Positions 33,965-41,730 of a stretch of 64,000 bases of DNA are shown here, piece by piece. How positions within the stretch are numbered: position 1 is the first letter of the stretch; the number at the start of each line of letters is the position of its first letter. This DNA is from Brevibacterium renqingii (GTDB taxonomy: Bacteria; Actinomycetota; Actinomycetes; Actinomycetales; Brevibacteriaceae), in assembly GCF_017808105.1 (NCBI RefSeq), contig NZ_JADBHF010000002.1, forward strand, positions 1 to 64,000, given 5' to 3'. A model generated the notes under the pieces. That model had not been told where the DNA came from, did not search any database, and saw nothing but the letters and a program-made list of their open reading frames with translations. Made by a program: the position numbers and the translations under genes.

Positions 33965-34993
33965 CTGAGCATCGAAACCCGTCTCGACGACATCCTCGCC
34001 GCGGCCCGGCAACGCTCCCGAATAAGCACACCGCAGAGCGAGCAGCTCTGGGCATCGCTGTCGCGGATGGCCGTGGGCGGGAAGATGATCCGGCCCCACC
34101 TGCTCATCGACGTCCATGAGAGCCTCGGAGGCACGGAGTCCGAGGCGGCCGTCGACGCCGCCTGCGCGATGCAGCTGCTGCACATCGGCTTGGTCATCCA
34201 CGACGACGTCATCGACAACGACACCGTGCGTCGCGGGCAGATGAACATCGCCGGGCAGTTCTCCTCCGAAGCGATGCTCCTCGGAGCCGCCGATGCCGCG
34301 GCCCAGACCTGGGGAATGGCATCATCTCTGCTCGCCGGCGACCTCATGCTCACCGAAGCCCACTCCCTCCTGGCGCGTCTCGACCTCGATTCCCCGCGCA
34401 GGTTCGAGATCCTCGACATCTTCGACGACACGATCGCCGAGAGCGTCACCGGGGAGCAGTCCGATGTGTGGCTGAGCCTCCACCTCGACGAGGCCCGCGC
34501 CGAGGACGTGCTCGCGATGATCGGGCAGAAGACCGCCGTCTATTCGTTCGAAGCGCCCCTGACGATCGCCGCGGTCCTCGCCGGCGGCGACGCCGGTCTG
34601 GTCGCCGGTCTGCGCAGCATCGGGCGGCACATCGGCGTCGTCTACCAGCTCCGGGACGACGTCCTCGGACTCTTCGGCGATGAGCAGGAGACCGGCAAAT
34701 CCGTGCTCAGCGATCTGCGTGAGGGGAAGGAGACTCTGCTCGTCAACACCGCGCGCACCCATCCCTCCTGGTCCGAGGTCGCCCATCTCTTCGGCGACCG
34801 AGGGCTCGACGCCGACGGCGGGCGCCGCCTGCAGCAGGTCATCGAGGACTCCGGGGCGAGGACATTCGTCGAATCCGTGATCGACGATCGCTGCGAGGCC
34901 ATCGCCGGGCTCATCGCCGAGGCGGACCTGCCGCAGGCTCTCGCCGGCAGGTTCGAGGATCTCACCTCCGCCTGCAGTGTGCGGTGCTCATGA
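33965..34993 (+). CDS. crtE: CrtE: geranylgeranyl diphosphate synthase
   Basis: Trans-prenyltransferase making C20-PP for carotenoids, about 342 residues. The first Asp-rich motif is HDDVIDNDTVRRG (about 79-91), the second QLRDDVLGLFGD. GGKMIRPHLL (about 38-47) is the conserved diphosphate-binding start of the fold. No ATG, GTG or TTG lies in frame between the upstream stop (TAG 33920) and ATG 34067, which would cut off the conserved N-terminal helix. CTG 33965 has GGGGAGG 6 bases upstream and gives the usual N-terminus (SIETRLDDILAAARQRS), so a rare CTG start is proposed. It opens the plus-strand carotenoid operon and overlaps the P450 gene (ATGA). Confidence 0.88.
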   Translation: MSIETRLDDILAAARQRSRISTPQSEQLWASLSRMAVGGKMIRPHLLIDVHESLGGTESEAAVDAACAMQLLHIGLVIHDDVIDNDTVRRGQMNIAGQFSSEAMLLGAADAAAQTWGMASSLLAGDLMLTEAHSLLARLDLDSPRRFEILDIFDDTIAESVTGEQSDVWLSLHLDEARAEDVLAMIGQKTAVYSFEAPLTIAAVLAGGDAGLVAGLRSIGRHIGVVYQLRDDVLGLFGDEQETGKSVLSDLREGKETLLVNTARTHPSWSEVAHLFGDRGLDADGGRRLQQVIEDSGARTFVESVIDDRCEAIAGLIAEADLPQALAGRFEDLTSACSVRCS

Positions 34994-36243
34994 GTCGGCA
35001 CGAGCGAGGCCCCATGAGCGGCCGCCGCGCGGTGCGCGAGGACGAGGCGACCGGTCCCCCGGTCGAGCACGTGCCGCTCGGCCACGGCCCCGACATCTGG
35101 CGCGTCCGCTCCTTCGATGCCGCTCGGCAGGTGCTGCGGGCCCGCCACCTGACGACCCAGGCCGGATTCACCGCGGAGAGGATCCCGCGCGGTGTCTTCC
35201 GCCGACACCCGATCCTCATCTCCGACGGCGAGGGGCATGACTCGCAGCGCCGTGAGCTCGCCCGCTTCTTCGCCCCTGCCGTGGTGGCCGACCGTTACGG
35301 CGAGCGCATCGACGAGCTCGCCCGGGACACGGTCGGCCGGGCGGCGGCGGCCGGTCGCTGCCGACTCGACGAGGTGGCTCTGCACTTCTCGGTGGCCGTG
35401 ACCTCCGAGGTGGTGGGGCTGACCGAATCGACCGTCGCCGGGATGTCCCGCCGGCTCGAGGGATTCTTCACCCAGCCTCCCGTCGACCTCAGCGCTCCCG
35501 GCTGGGGACGGACGCGGCGGCAATGGCTGCAGGCGGCGATCAACGGCCTCGTCCCGATCGCCCGGTTCCACCTCGCCGATGTCCGCCCGGCGATCAGAGC
35601 CCGGCGCCGCAGACACCGCGACGACGTGCTCTCCCACCTCATCGCGGCCGGCCACAGCACCTCGGACATCCTCGTCGAATGCGTCACCTACGGCACGGCC
35701 GGCATGGTCACGACCCGCGAATTCATCTCGATGGCCTGCTGGCATCTGCTCACCGACCGAGAGCTGGCCGCGGAGTACCTCGCGGCAGAGCAGCCTCGGC
35801 GGGTGGAGATCCTCGAGGAGATCATCCGCCTCGAACCGGTCGTCGGCCACCTCTTCAGGCGCGCGCAGGACGATATCGAGATCACGGCACCGGGAGGGAC
35901 AGTGACGGTTCCCGCCGGTGATCTCATCGACATCTGCGTCCGTGCGACGAACACCGATGAGCAGGCCGTGGGCCCCGATCCGGAGTCCCTGTGCCCGGTC
36001 CGCAGCACCGCCGAGTCCATTCCGGCCGTGGGCATGAGCTTCAGCGACGGCGCGCACAAGTGCCCCGGGCAGACGCTGGCGCTGTACGAGACCGATGCGC
36101 TCCTGCACCGTCTGCTCGACCGCTCCCCGCACCTGGTCGCAGAACCGACGATCGGCTGGGACAGCGTCATCGAGGGCTACCGGCTGCGCGGCCTCGAACT
36201 GGCCTTCGCGCAGGGACCGGCCCGGGAAGGGAGGCGATCATGA
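34990..36243 (+). CDS. Cytochrome P450 of the carotenoid operon, probable carotenoid ring hydroxylase
   Basis: 417 residues. The heme ligand is Cys358 in FSDGAHKCPGQ; the I-helix oxygen-activation motif is in YGTAGMVTTREF (about 234-245), and ExxR is E277-R280. It sits inside the crt operon, ATGA-overlapping both crtE and crtYc. Brevibacterium carotenoid clusters carry a P450, and the orange pigment there is 3,3-prime-dihydroxyisorenieratene, so ring hydroxylation of isorenieratene is the likely role. It needs a redox partner, which is not encoded in the window. It is not closely similar to the CYP152-like protein at 27.7 kb. Confidence 0.87.
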   Translation: MSRHERGPMSGRRAVREDEATGPPVEHVPLGHGPDIWRVRSFDAARQVLRARHLTTQAGFTAERIPRGVFRRHPILISDGEGHDSQRRELARFFAPAVVADRYGERIDELARDTVGRAAAAGRCRLDEVALHFSVAVTSEVVGLTESTVAGMSRRLEGFFTQPPVDLSAPGWGRTRRQWLQAAINGLVPIARFHLADVRPAIRARRRRHRDDVLSHLIAAGHSTSDILVECVTYGTAGMVTTREFISMACWHLLTDRELAAEYLAAEQPRRVEILEEIIRLEPVVGHLFRRAQDDIEITAPGGTVTVPAGDLIDICVRATNTDEQAVGPDPESLCPVRSTAESIPAVGMSFSDGAHKCPGQTLALYETDALLHRLLDRSPHLVAEPTIGWDSVIEGYRLRGLELAFAQGPAREGRRS

Positions 36244-36608
36244 GCGCATTCGAGTACCTGCTCCTCATGGGGGCCTGTGTGCTCATCACCCTGCCCCTGG
36301 AGCTCTTCTTCCAGGCGCGGGTGTACTGCCGTTGGGCAACCGCGCTGTGGGCACTCGTGCCCGTCATCCTCGTCTTCTCCCTGTGGGATGTCATCGCCAT
36401 CGCCCGCGACCATTGGACGTACAATCCTCGGTTCGTCACCGGCATCCGCCTCGGCGATCTGCCGCTCGAGGAGATCGTGTTCTTCATCGTCATCCCCCTG
36501 TGCGCCCTGCTCAGCTATGAGGCGGTCGGCACCGTGCTCAGGGGTGTGCGCCGACTGCGGTCGCGCAGTCCGATCGAGAAGGAGGCGGTCGAGGATGACG
36601 GTGCCTGA
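36240..36608 (+). CDS. crtYc: CrtYc: lycopene cyclase subunit
   Basis: 122-residue integral membrane protein with three helices, half of the heterodimeric lycopene beta-cyclase found in actinobacteria. The segments YLLLMGACVLITLPLEL, ALWALVPVILVFSLWD, then WTYNPRFVTGIRLGDLPLEE and FFIVIPLCALLSYE match the family; the PLEE motif is conserved. It works with CrtYd to close the ends of lycopene into beta rings. The start overlaps the P450 stop (ATGA, 36240-36243), and the end overlaps crtYd by 14 bases. Confidence 0.9.
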   Translation: MSAFEYLLLMGACVLITLPLELFFQARVYCRWATALWALVPVILVFSLWDVIAIARDHWTYNPRFVTGIRLGDLPLEEIVFFIVIPLCALLSYEAVGTVLRGVRRLRSRSPIEKEAVEDDGA

Positions 36609-36939
36609 GTACACGATCATGACCGTCATCGGCATGATCGTCGTCATCGGCCTCGAACTGCTCGCCTTCCGCTCGGGCATCTTCCGTCGGGCGAAGTACT
36701 GGGCGGCACTGGCCATCTGCCTGTTCTTCCAGTGCTTCGTCGACGGCTGGCTGACCAAGCTCTCGGATCCCATCGTCCTCTACAACCCGCAGGGACTCTC
36801 CGGCGTCCGATTCCCCTGGGACATCCCCATCGAGGACTTCGGCTTCGGGTTCGCCATGATCACCGCGGTCCTCATGCTCTGGCAGTGGCGACTCAACCGG
36901 CAGGCCGCCGCTGCATCCGGCGAACAGGAGAACGGATGA
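36595..36939 (+). CDS. crtYd: CrtYd: lycopene cyclase subunit
   Basis: 114 residues, three membrane helices, partner of CrtYc. MTVIGMIVVIGLELLAF, then NPQGLSGVRFPWDIPIEDFG and FAMITAVLMLWQW carry the expected PxE-type motif (PIED). With no crtEb-type lycopene elongase in the operon, this pair should act on C40 lycopene to give beta-carotene, the substrate of CrtU. The stop overlaps the crtU start (ATGA, 36936-36939). Confidence 0.9.
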   Translation: MTVPEYTIMTVIGMIVVIGLELLAFRSGIFRRAKYWAALAICLFFQCFVDGWLTKLSDPIVLYNPQGLSGVRFPWDIPIEDFGFGFAMITAVLMLWQWRLNRQAAAASGEQENG

Positions 36940-38534
36940 ACCGTCGTCCCACCCAGCCGAGCCCCCGCGATCGACACGCGGTGCTCACCCCTTCCCACCC
37001 GGGACGCCCGCGCCTGCTGCGGCCGAAGCGGGTGACCATCGTCGGCGGCGGCATCGCCGGGCTCGCGGCCGCGGCAGTGCTCGCCGAGCACGGAGCCGCG
37101 GTGCACCTGATCGAACGCGAGCACAGCCTCGGCGGGCGGGTCCGAGCGTGGGATCTCGACGGGGAGCGGACGATGAGCCGCGGATTCCATGCCTTCTTCC
37201 GCCAGTACTACAACCTGCGCAGCCTGCTCGCGCGCACCGACCCCGATCTGGAGCGTCTCGTGCCCGTGAGGGACTATCCGCTCGTGGGCCGCGACGGTCT
37301 GCGGGACTCCTTCGCCTCCATTCCCCGCACTCCCCCGCTGAGCCTCGCAGGATTCGTCCTCACCAGCCCGTCCTTCCCGCTGCGCAGCCTGGCCGATGTC
37401 GATCTCGACACGGCGTTCGAGCTCATCGACGTCGACTTCCCCGACTCCTATGTCCGGTATGACGGGGAGTCGGCCGAGGCGTTCCTCGACCGGCTGCGGT
37501 TCCCGGACGGGGCGAGGCATCTCGCGCTCGAGGTGTTCGCCCGCTCGTTCTTCGCCCATCCCGCGGACTTCTCCGCCGGCGAACTCGTGGCGATGTTCCA
37601 CACCTATTTCACGGGCTCGGCCGAGGGGCTGCTCTTCGACGTCCCCGACGACGACTACGACACCGCACTGTGGGCGCCCCTGGGCGAGCACCTCGCCGAG
37701 GCGGGGGTGAGGATCGAGACCGACACCGCCGTCACCGCGCTCCACCTGCCGGAACGATCCGATGCGCGCGCCGGCGGGTGGAGCGTCGAGACGACGAAGG
37801 GAACGATCACCTCCGATGCGCTCGTGCTCGCCGCCGATCCGCGCAGCGCTCGCGCCCTCCTCTCCGGGCTGGAGAGCACAGGGCACGAACAATGGCTGAG
37901 CGAAGTGACCTCGCAGAGGAACGCACCGCCGTTCGCGGTGCTGCGTCTGTGGCTGGGCGCCGAGGTGGATCCGAGCCGCCCGGCCTTCCTCGGCACGACC
38001 GGCTACGCGCTGCTTGATAACATCTCGGTCCTCGAACGCTTCGAAGCCGGGGCCGCCGAATGGCAGCGCAGGCACGGCGGCTCCGTCATCGAACTCCACG
38101 CCTATGCGCTCGGAACCGCTCATCGCGGCCGTGCTGCGACGCTCGCGCGTGAGCAGGCGGATCGGGATGCTGTGGCCGACCAGCTGCTCGCCGATCTGCA
38201 CGAGGCCTACCCGGAGACCGCCGACATCCCCATCACCGCCCGCGAGCTGCTCATCGCTGAGGACTGCGCATTGGCCGACACCCGGCCGTGGAACGAACGA
38301 CCCGGGGTCTCGGCCCCGCTTCCCGGACTGGTGCTGGCCGGCGATGCCATCCGCTGTGAGGCGCCGGTGGCGCTCATGGAGCGGGCGGCGACGACGGGGT
38401 TCATGGCTGCCAACGAGCTGCTCGCCGGCTGGCGGGTCGAGGGCACCCCGATCTGGTCGCCGCCTCGGCGCGGTCTGCTCCGCCGGGGTCTCCTCGGCGC
38501 TCTGCGAGGCCGTCGGTCCGCGCGCGATCGCTGA
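36936..38534 (+). CDS. crtU: CrtU: beta-carotene desaturase/methyltransferase (isorenieratene synthase)
   Basis: 532-residue flavoprotein of the CrtI-like family. The FAD-binding start is RVTIVGGGIAGLAAAAVLAE, and the C-terminal GLVLAGDAIRCEAPVALMER closes the dinucleotide site. GFHAFFRQYYNLRSLL is typical of CrtU. The enzyme converts both beta rings into aromatic phi rings by desaturation and methyl migration, giving isorenieratene. The N-terminal 30 residues are polar and variable. It is last in the plus-strand operon and converges on crtI, with 36 bases between the stops. Confidence 0.9.
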   Translation: MNRRPTQPSPRDRHAVLTPSHPGRPRLLRPKRVTIVGGGIAGLAAAAVLAEHGAAVHLIEREHSLGGRVRAWDLDGERTMSRGFHAFFRQYYNLRSLLARTDPDLERLVPVRDYPLVGRDGLRDSFASIPRTPPLSLAGFVLTSPSFPLRSLADVDLDTAFELIDVDFPDSYVRYDGESAEAFLDRLRFPDGARHLALEVFARSFFAHPADFSAGELVAMFHTYFTGSAEGLLFDVPDDDYDTALWAPLGEHLAEAGVRIETDTAVTALHLPERSDARAGGWSVETTKGTITSDALVLAADPRSARALLSGLESTGHEQWLSEVTSQRNAPPFAVLRLWLGAEVDPSRPAFLGTTGYALLDNISVLERFEAGAAEWQRRHGGSVIELHAYALGTAHRGRAATLAREQADRDAVADQLLADLHEAYPETADIPITARELLIAEDCALADTRPWNERPGVSAPLPGLVLAGDAIRCEAPVALMERAATTGFMAANELLAGWRVEGTPIWSPPRRGLLRRGLLGALRGRRSARDR

Positions 38535-38570
38535 GGACGCTGTCCTCGGCGAAGTCGCTCCGGTCGCGGT

Positions 38571-40223
38571 TCAGCCCTCGGACACGGGCAGCGGTCCGGG
38601 ACCGGAGTCCCCGCGGAGGCGCTTGAGGACGAGTTCGGCGCTGATGAGGCACATCGGCACACCGACGCCCGGTGCGGTCGTGGCACCGGCATAGAAGAGG
38701 CCGGCGACTCTCTTCGAGGCGTTCTGCCGGCGGAACATCGCACTCTGACGCAGCGTGTGCGCGGGACCGAGCATTCCGCCCAGCCAGGAATTGAATCCTT
38801 CCGCGAAGTCAGTCGGACCCTGTGTGCGGCGCACCCTGATCCTCTCGCGCAGCTCGGGGATGTCGGCCCACTGCGCGATCTGGTCGATTACGCGGTCGGC
38901 GACCGCCTCGATGCGCGGGTCCCCTGCACCGTCGTCTCCCCCGGCTCCGAGCCCCGCATCGGCGGGGACGGGGATGAGGAGGAAGAGGTTCTCGTGCCCG
39001 GGCGGAGCGACAGCGGGATCGGTGGCGCTGGGGCGGCACACATAGAGCGAGGCCGGTGAGGGGATCTTCTGATTCGGCCCGAAGATCGCGTCGAAGTCCG
39101 CGGTCCAGTCCTCGGTGAAGAACAGCGAATGATGCGGCAGCTGCTCGAGCCCGCCCTCGACGCCGAGGAAGACGAGCACCGCACCGGGGCCGCTGGTCAC
39201 CGATTGCCAGGAGCGTTCGGGGTAGGACCGGTCCGCGGGGTCGAGCAGCCGCGTCTCCGTGTGATGGAGGTCCACGGCGGAGACGATGACATCGGCGCTG
39301 TGGGTGTGCGCGCCTCCGGTGCCGTCGGTCCACCTCAGGCCAGTGACCCGGCGTCGGTCGCGGCGGCCCGGTGCGGCCTCGGTGTCGATGTGCACGACCG
39401 TGGTCTCGGTGTGCAGACGCACCCCGGCCTTTTCGGCCATCCGGGTGAGGGCGTCGATGATCGTGTGGAACCCACCGGCCGGGTAGAGCACACCGTCGTC
39501 GAGGTCGAGGGAGCTCATGAGGTGGTAGATCGCCGGTGCCCGCCGGGGATCGGTGCCGAGGAAGATGGCGGGATATTGGAGGATCTGCCGCAGCACGGGA
39601 TCGCGGAACGAGGCCGCGGCGAAGTCGGCCAAGGACGTCGTCATCTGCCGCAGCAGCGTCGGCAGCGAGCCGAGGATATCGCGATGGAGCAGGGACCTCA
39701 CCGAGGTGAAGGGGTTGTAGAGGAAGTGGGCGAGCGCGAGGTCCTTCGTACGATGGGCCGAGACGAGGTAGTCGTCGAGGAGGCGCCCTGCGCCGCGTTC
39801 GACGCCGTCGAAGGTCTCCAGCACTCGGGCCCGGCCCTGTGGGATCGTCAGTTCTCGCGTCTTCCCGCGTGCGGGTGTCCGCGATGCCGAATCGACCGGT
39901 CCCGGTGGACTGAACACGGTGTAGCCGGGATCGAGCGTGCGCAGATCGAGTTCGGCCGCGGCGCCGGTGCCGGCAAGAGCGAAGAAGTGTTCGAAGACCT
40001 CGGGCATGAGGTACCAGGAAGGGCCGGTGTCGAAGCGGAAGCCCTCGCGTTCGATCATTCCGATGCGCCCGCCGAGTTCGGGGTTCTTCTCGAACAGATC
40101 GACCGAGTGTCCTTCGCGGGCCAGGAGGATCGCCGTGGCCAATCCGGCCACTCCCCCGCCGATGATGCCCGTCCGGAGCCTGTCCTCGGCGCGGTCGCCG
40201 CCGGCCCTGGTGTGCCGGCTCAC
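38571..40223 (-). CDS. crtI: CrtI: phytoene desaturase
   Basis: 550 residues. The N-terminal FAD motif is GIIGGGVAGLATAILLAREG and the C-terminal signature is FYAGATTAPGVGVPMCLISA. The length exceeds the usual 490-510 because of charged insertions around 130 (PARGKTRELT) and 430 (AGLGAGGDDGAGDPR). It converts phytoene to lycopene through four desaturations. The start overlaps crtB (ATGA, 40220-40223), so crtB and crtI form a second, oppositely oriented operon that meets the crtE-crtU operon tail to tail. Confidence 0.92.
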   Translation of the reverse strand: MSRHTRAGGDRAEDRLRTGIIGGGVAGLATAILLAREGHSVDLFEKNPELGGRIGMIEREGFRFDTGPSWYLMPEVFEHFFALAGTGAAAELDLRTLDPGYTVFSPPGPVDSASRTPARGKTRELTIPQGRARVLETFDGVERGAGRLLDDYLVSAHRTKDLALAHFLYNPFTSVRSLLHRDILGSLPTLLRQMTTSLADFAAASFRDPVLRQILQYPAIFLGTDPRRAPAIYHLMSSLDLDDGVLYPAGGFHTIIDALTRMAEKAGVRLHTETTVVHIDTEAAPGRRDRRRVTGLRWTDGTGGAHTHSADVIVSAVDLHHTETRLLDPADRSYPERSWQSVTSGPGAVLVFLGVEGGLEQLPHHSLFFTEDWTADFDAIFGPNQKIPSPASLYVCRPSATDPAVAPPGHENLFLLIPVPADAGLGAGGDDGAGDPRIEAVADRVIDQIAQWADIPELRERIRVRRTQGPTDFAEGFNSWLGGMLGPAHTLRQSAMFRRQNASKRVAGLFYAGATTAPGVGVPMCLISAELVLKRLRGDSGPGPLPVSEG

Positions 40224-41185
40224 TCGCGTCCCTCGCGAGCCGTGGTCATGAGTGCCTGCGCGGCCAGCCGCGCCTTGACCGCGTTCGGAACCCGCACACG
40301 GTGCCGGTAGAGATCCTCGACCGGGGTGGCAGCGATCCTGTCGTTGAGGGCGGTGAAGAGCGCGCCGGCGCAGCGGACGGCCGTGCGCGCATCCTTCGGC
40401 AGCCCGGCGATGGCGTCATGCGAGGCGGCCAGCTGCTGCCGGATCGTTGCCACCCACGCAGCTTTCTCGGCCTCGGTGAGCCGGTCTCTGCTGGTGAGGT
40501 AGCTGCGGCCCAGGCGCTGGTGGTCGTCGGCGAGGTCGCGCAGGAAGTTCACGTTCTGGAACGCCGCCCCCAGCTGACGTGCCCCGTGCTCGAGTCGTTC
40601 GACCTCGGCGGGAGTGCGATCGCAGTCGATGAGGAAGACCTTGAGGCACATGAGTCCGACGACCTCGGCGGAGCCGTAGACGTAGTCGGCGTGGGCCTGC
40701 GCATCGAAGCCGCGCACATCCCGACGGCCGTCCTCCCCGCCTCCCCGATCGGGTCGAGAGCCGGCGTCCGGCTCGGCTCCCGGGCCGCTGACCGCAGGTT
40801 CGAGATCGGTGCGCATGGAAGCGAAGAACGGGTCGATGAGTTCGGCGCAGATGCCGGCGCTGCGAGCGGTGCGGGCGAAGGCGTGGATGATGAGATTGTC
40901 GCTGATGCCGCTGCGCAGCGCCGCGTGAGTGGCGGCGGCGAACTGCTCGAACATCTCGCGCTGTTCGACCTCTGCCAGCCCGGCTTCGGCCGCCAGTCCG
41001 TCGACGATCTCATCGGCGATGCGGACCAGGGCATAGATGTTGCGGATGTGCTGCCGGTGGCTGCAGCCGAGCAGTTTCGTCGCAAGACCGAAGGACGTCG
41101 AATAGCTCGTGATGACGGCTTCGGCCGCGCGCTCGGCCGTGCGGCGATAGAGCTCGGAGACTGGGTGGCGGGATTGCGGCGACAT
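40220..41185 (-). CDS. crtB: CrtB: phytoene synthase
   Basis: 321 residues. SYSTSFGLATKLLGCSHRQH opens the squalene/phytoene synthase fold. The first Asp-rich motif is ADEIVDG, with YALVRIADEIVD before it, and the second is NFLRDLADDHQRLGRSYL. Two geranylgeranyl-PP are condensed to phytoene. An insertion rich in Gly, Asp and Arg (about residues 150-185) is unusual. The start is ATG 41185 (MSPQSRHP); the frame stays open upstream, but that stretch looks non-coding. First gene of the minus-strand carotenoid operon. Confidence 0.92.
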   Translation of the reverse strand: MSPQSRHPVSELYRRTAERAAEAVITSYSTSFGLATKLLGCSHRQHIRNIYALVRIADEIVDGLAAEAGLAEVEQREMFEQFAAATHAALRSGISDNLIIHAFARTARSAGICAELIDPFFASMRTDLEPAVSGPGAEPDAGSRPDRGGGEDGRRDVRGFDAQAHADYVYGSAEVVGLMCLKVFLIDCDRTPAEVERLEHGARQLGAAFQNVNFLRDLADDHQRLGRSYLTSRDRLTEAEKAAWVATIRQQLAASHDAIAGLPKDARTAVRCAGALFTALNDRIAATPVEDLYRHRVRVPNAVKARLAAQALMTTAREGRE

Positions 41186-41249
41186 CGGCTCAGTGGGAGA
41201 GGTGCTCGAGGAGCGAATCGGGGACAGGGTGCGGACTGTGCACGGGGAC

Positions 41250-41663
41250 TCAGACAGCCGGGTACTGCTGGTGGGCCAGAAGGGAGCCGAGGTGCGCGGC
41301 ATTGGCCGCCAGAGTCTTCGTGGTCGTGACGACGGCTGTCGGGGTGACTTCGAGATCCTTGAAGTTCTGGGGGTTCATCGCCTCGGAATTCCAGTAGGTC
41401 GACCCCTGCGCCGGGATGGTGAAGCCGATGTCGTTGAGCGCCTGATGGGAATCGGCGATGATCTTGTGCGCGCCGTCCCCGTCGCCCATATCCGCCTCGA
41501 CCCCGGGCCGGATGTCGTGGTCGACGACCCTGATGGCCTCGCCCTCGACTCCGTGTCGGCCCAGTTCGTCGAGGACCTGAGCGGCGATGAGGTCGCTGCT
41601 GGAGTCGAAGGGCGAGGGTTTGAGCGTGCAGACGAGTGCCGTCGCCTTCAGTGCGGTGTCCAT
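41250..41663 (-). CDS. Flavodoxin/NADPH-dependent FMN reductase-like protein with apparent internal deletion
   Basis: 137 residues. The first part (ATALVCTLKPSPFDSSSD to GVEADMGDGD) and the last part (GAHKIIADSHQALNDIGF, TIPAQGSTYW) match an actinobacterial flavodoxin-family protein of about 200 residues. The middle of that family, containing the TPTWMG-type FMN-binding loop and the following helix and strand, is missing. The join runs ADMGDGD-GAHK, in frame, where similar short motifs (GDGD and xEDGAH) would lie at each deletion edge. Without the FMN loop it is probably not a working reductase. The gene has only a weak ribosome site and sits between crtB and the CocE hydrolase on the same strand. 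Confidence 0.7.
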   Translation of the reverse strand: MDTALKATALVCTLKPSPFDSSSDLIAAQVLDELGRHGVEGEAIRVVDHDIRPGVEADMGDGDGAHKIIADSHQALNDIGFTIPAQGSTYWNSEAMNPQNFKDLEVTPTAVVTTTKTLAANAAHLGSLLAHQQYPAV

Positions 41664-41730
41664 GTGCTCACGCTAGGACCGTCGTCCGCGCAGCGACAAG
41701 AGACCTCGGTGCCCAATGCAAACCTCCGCC

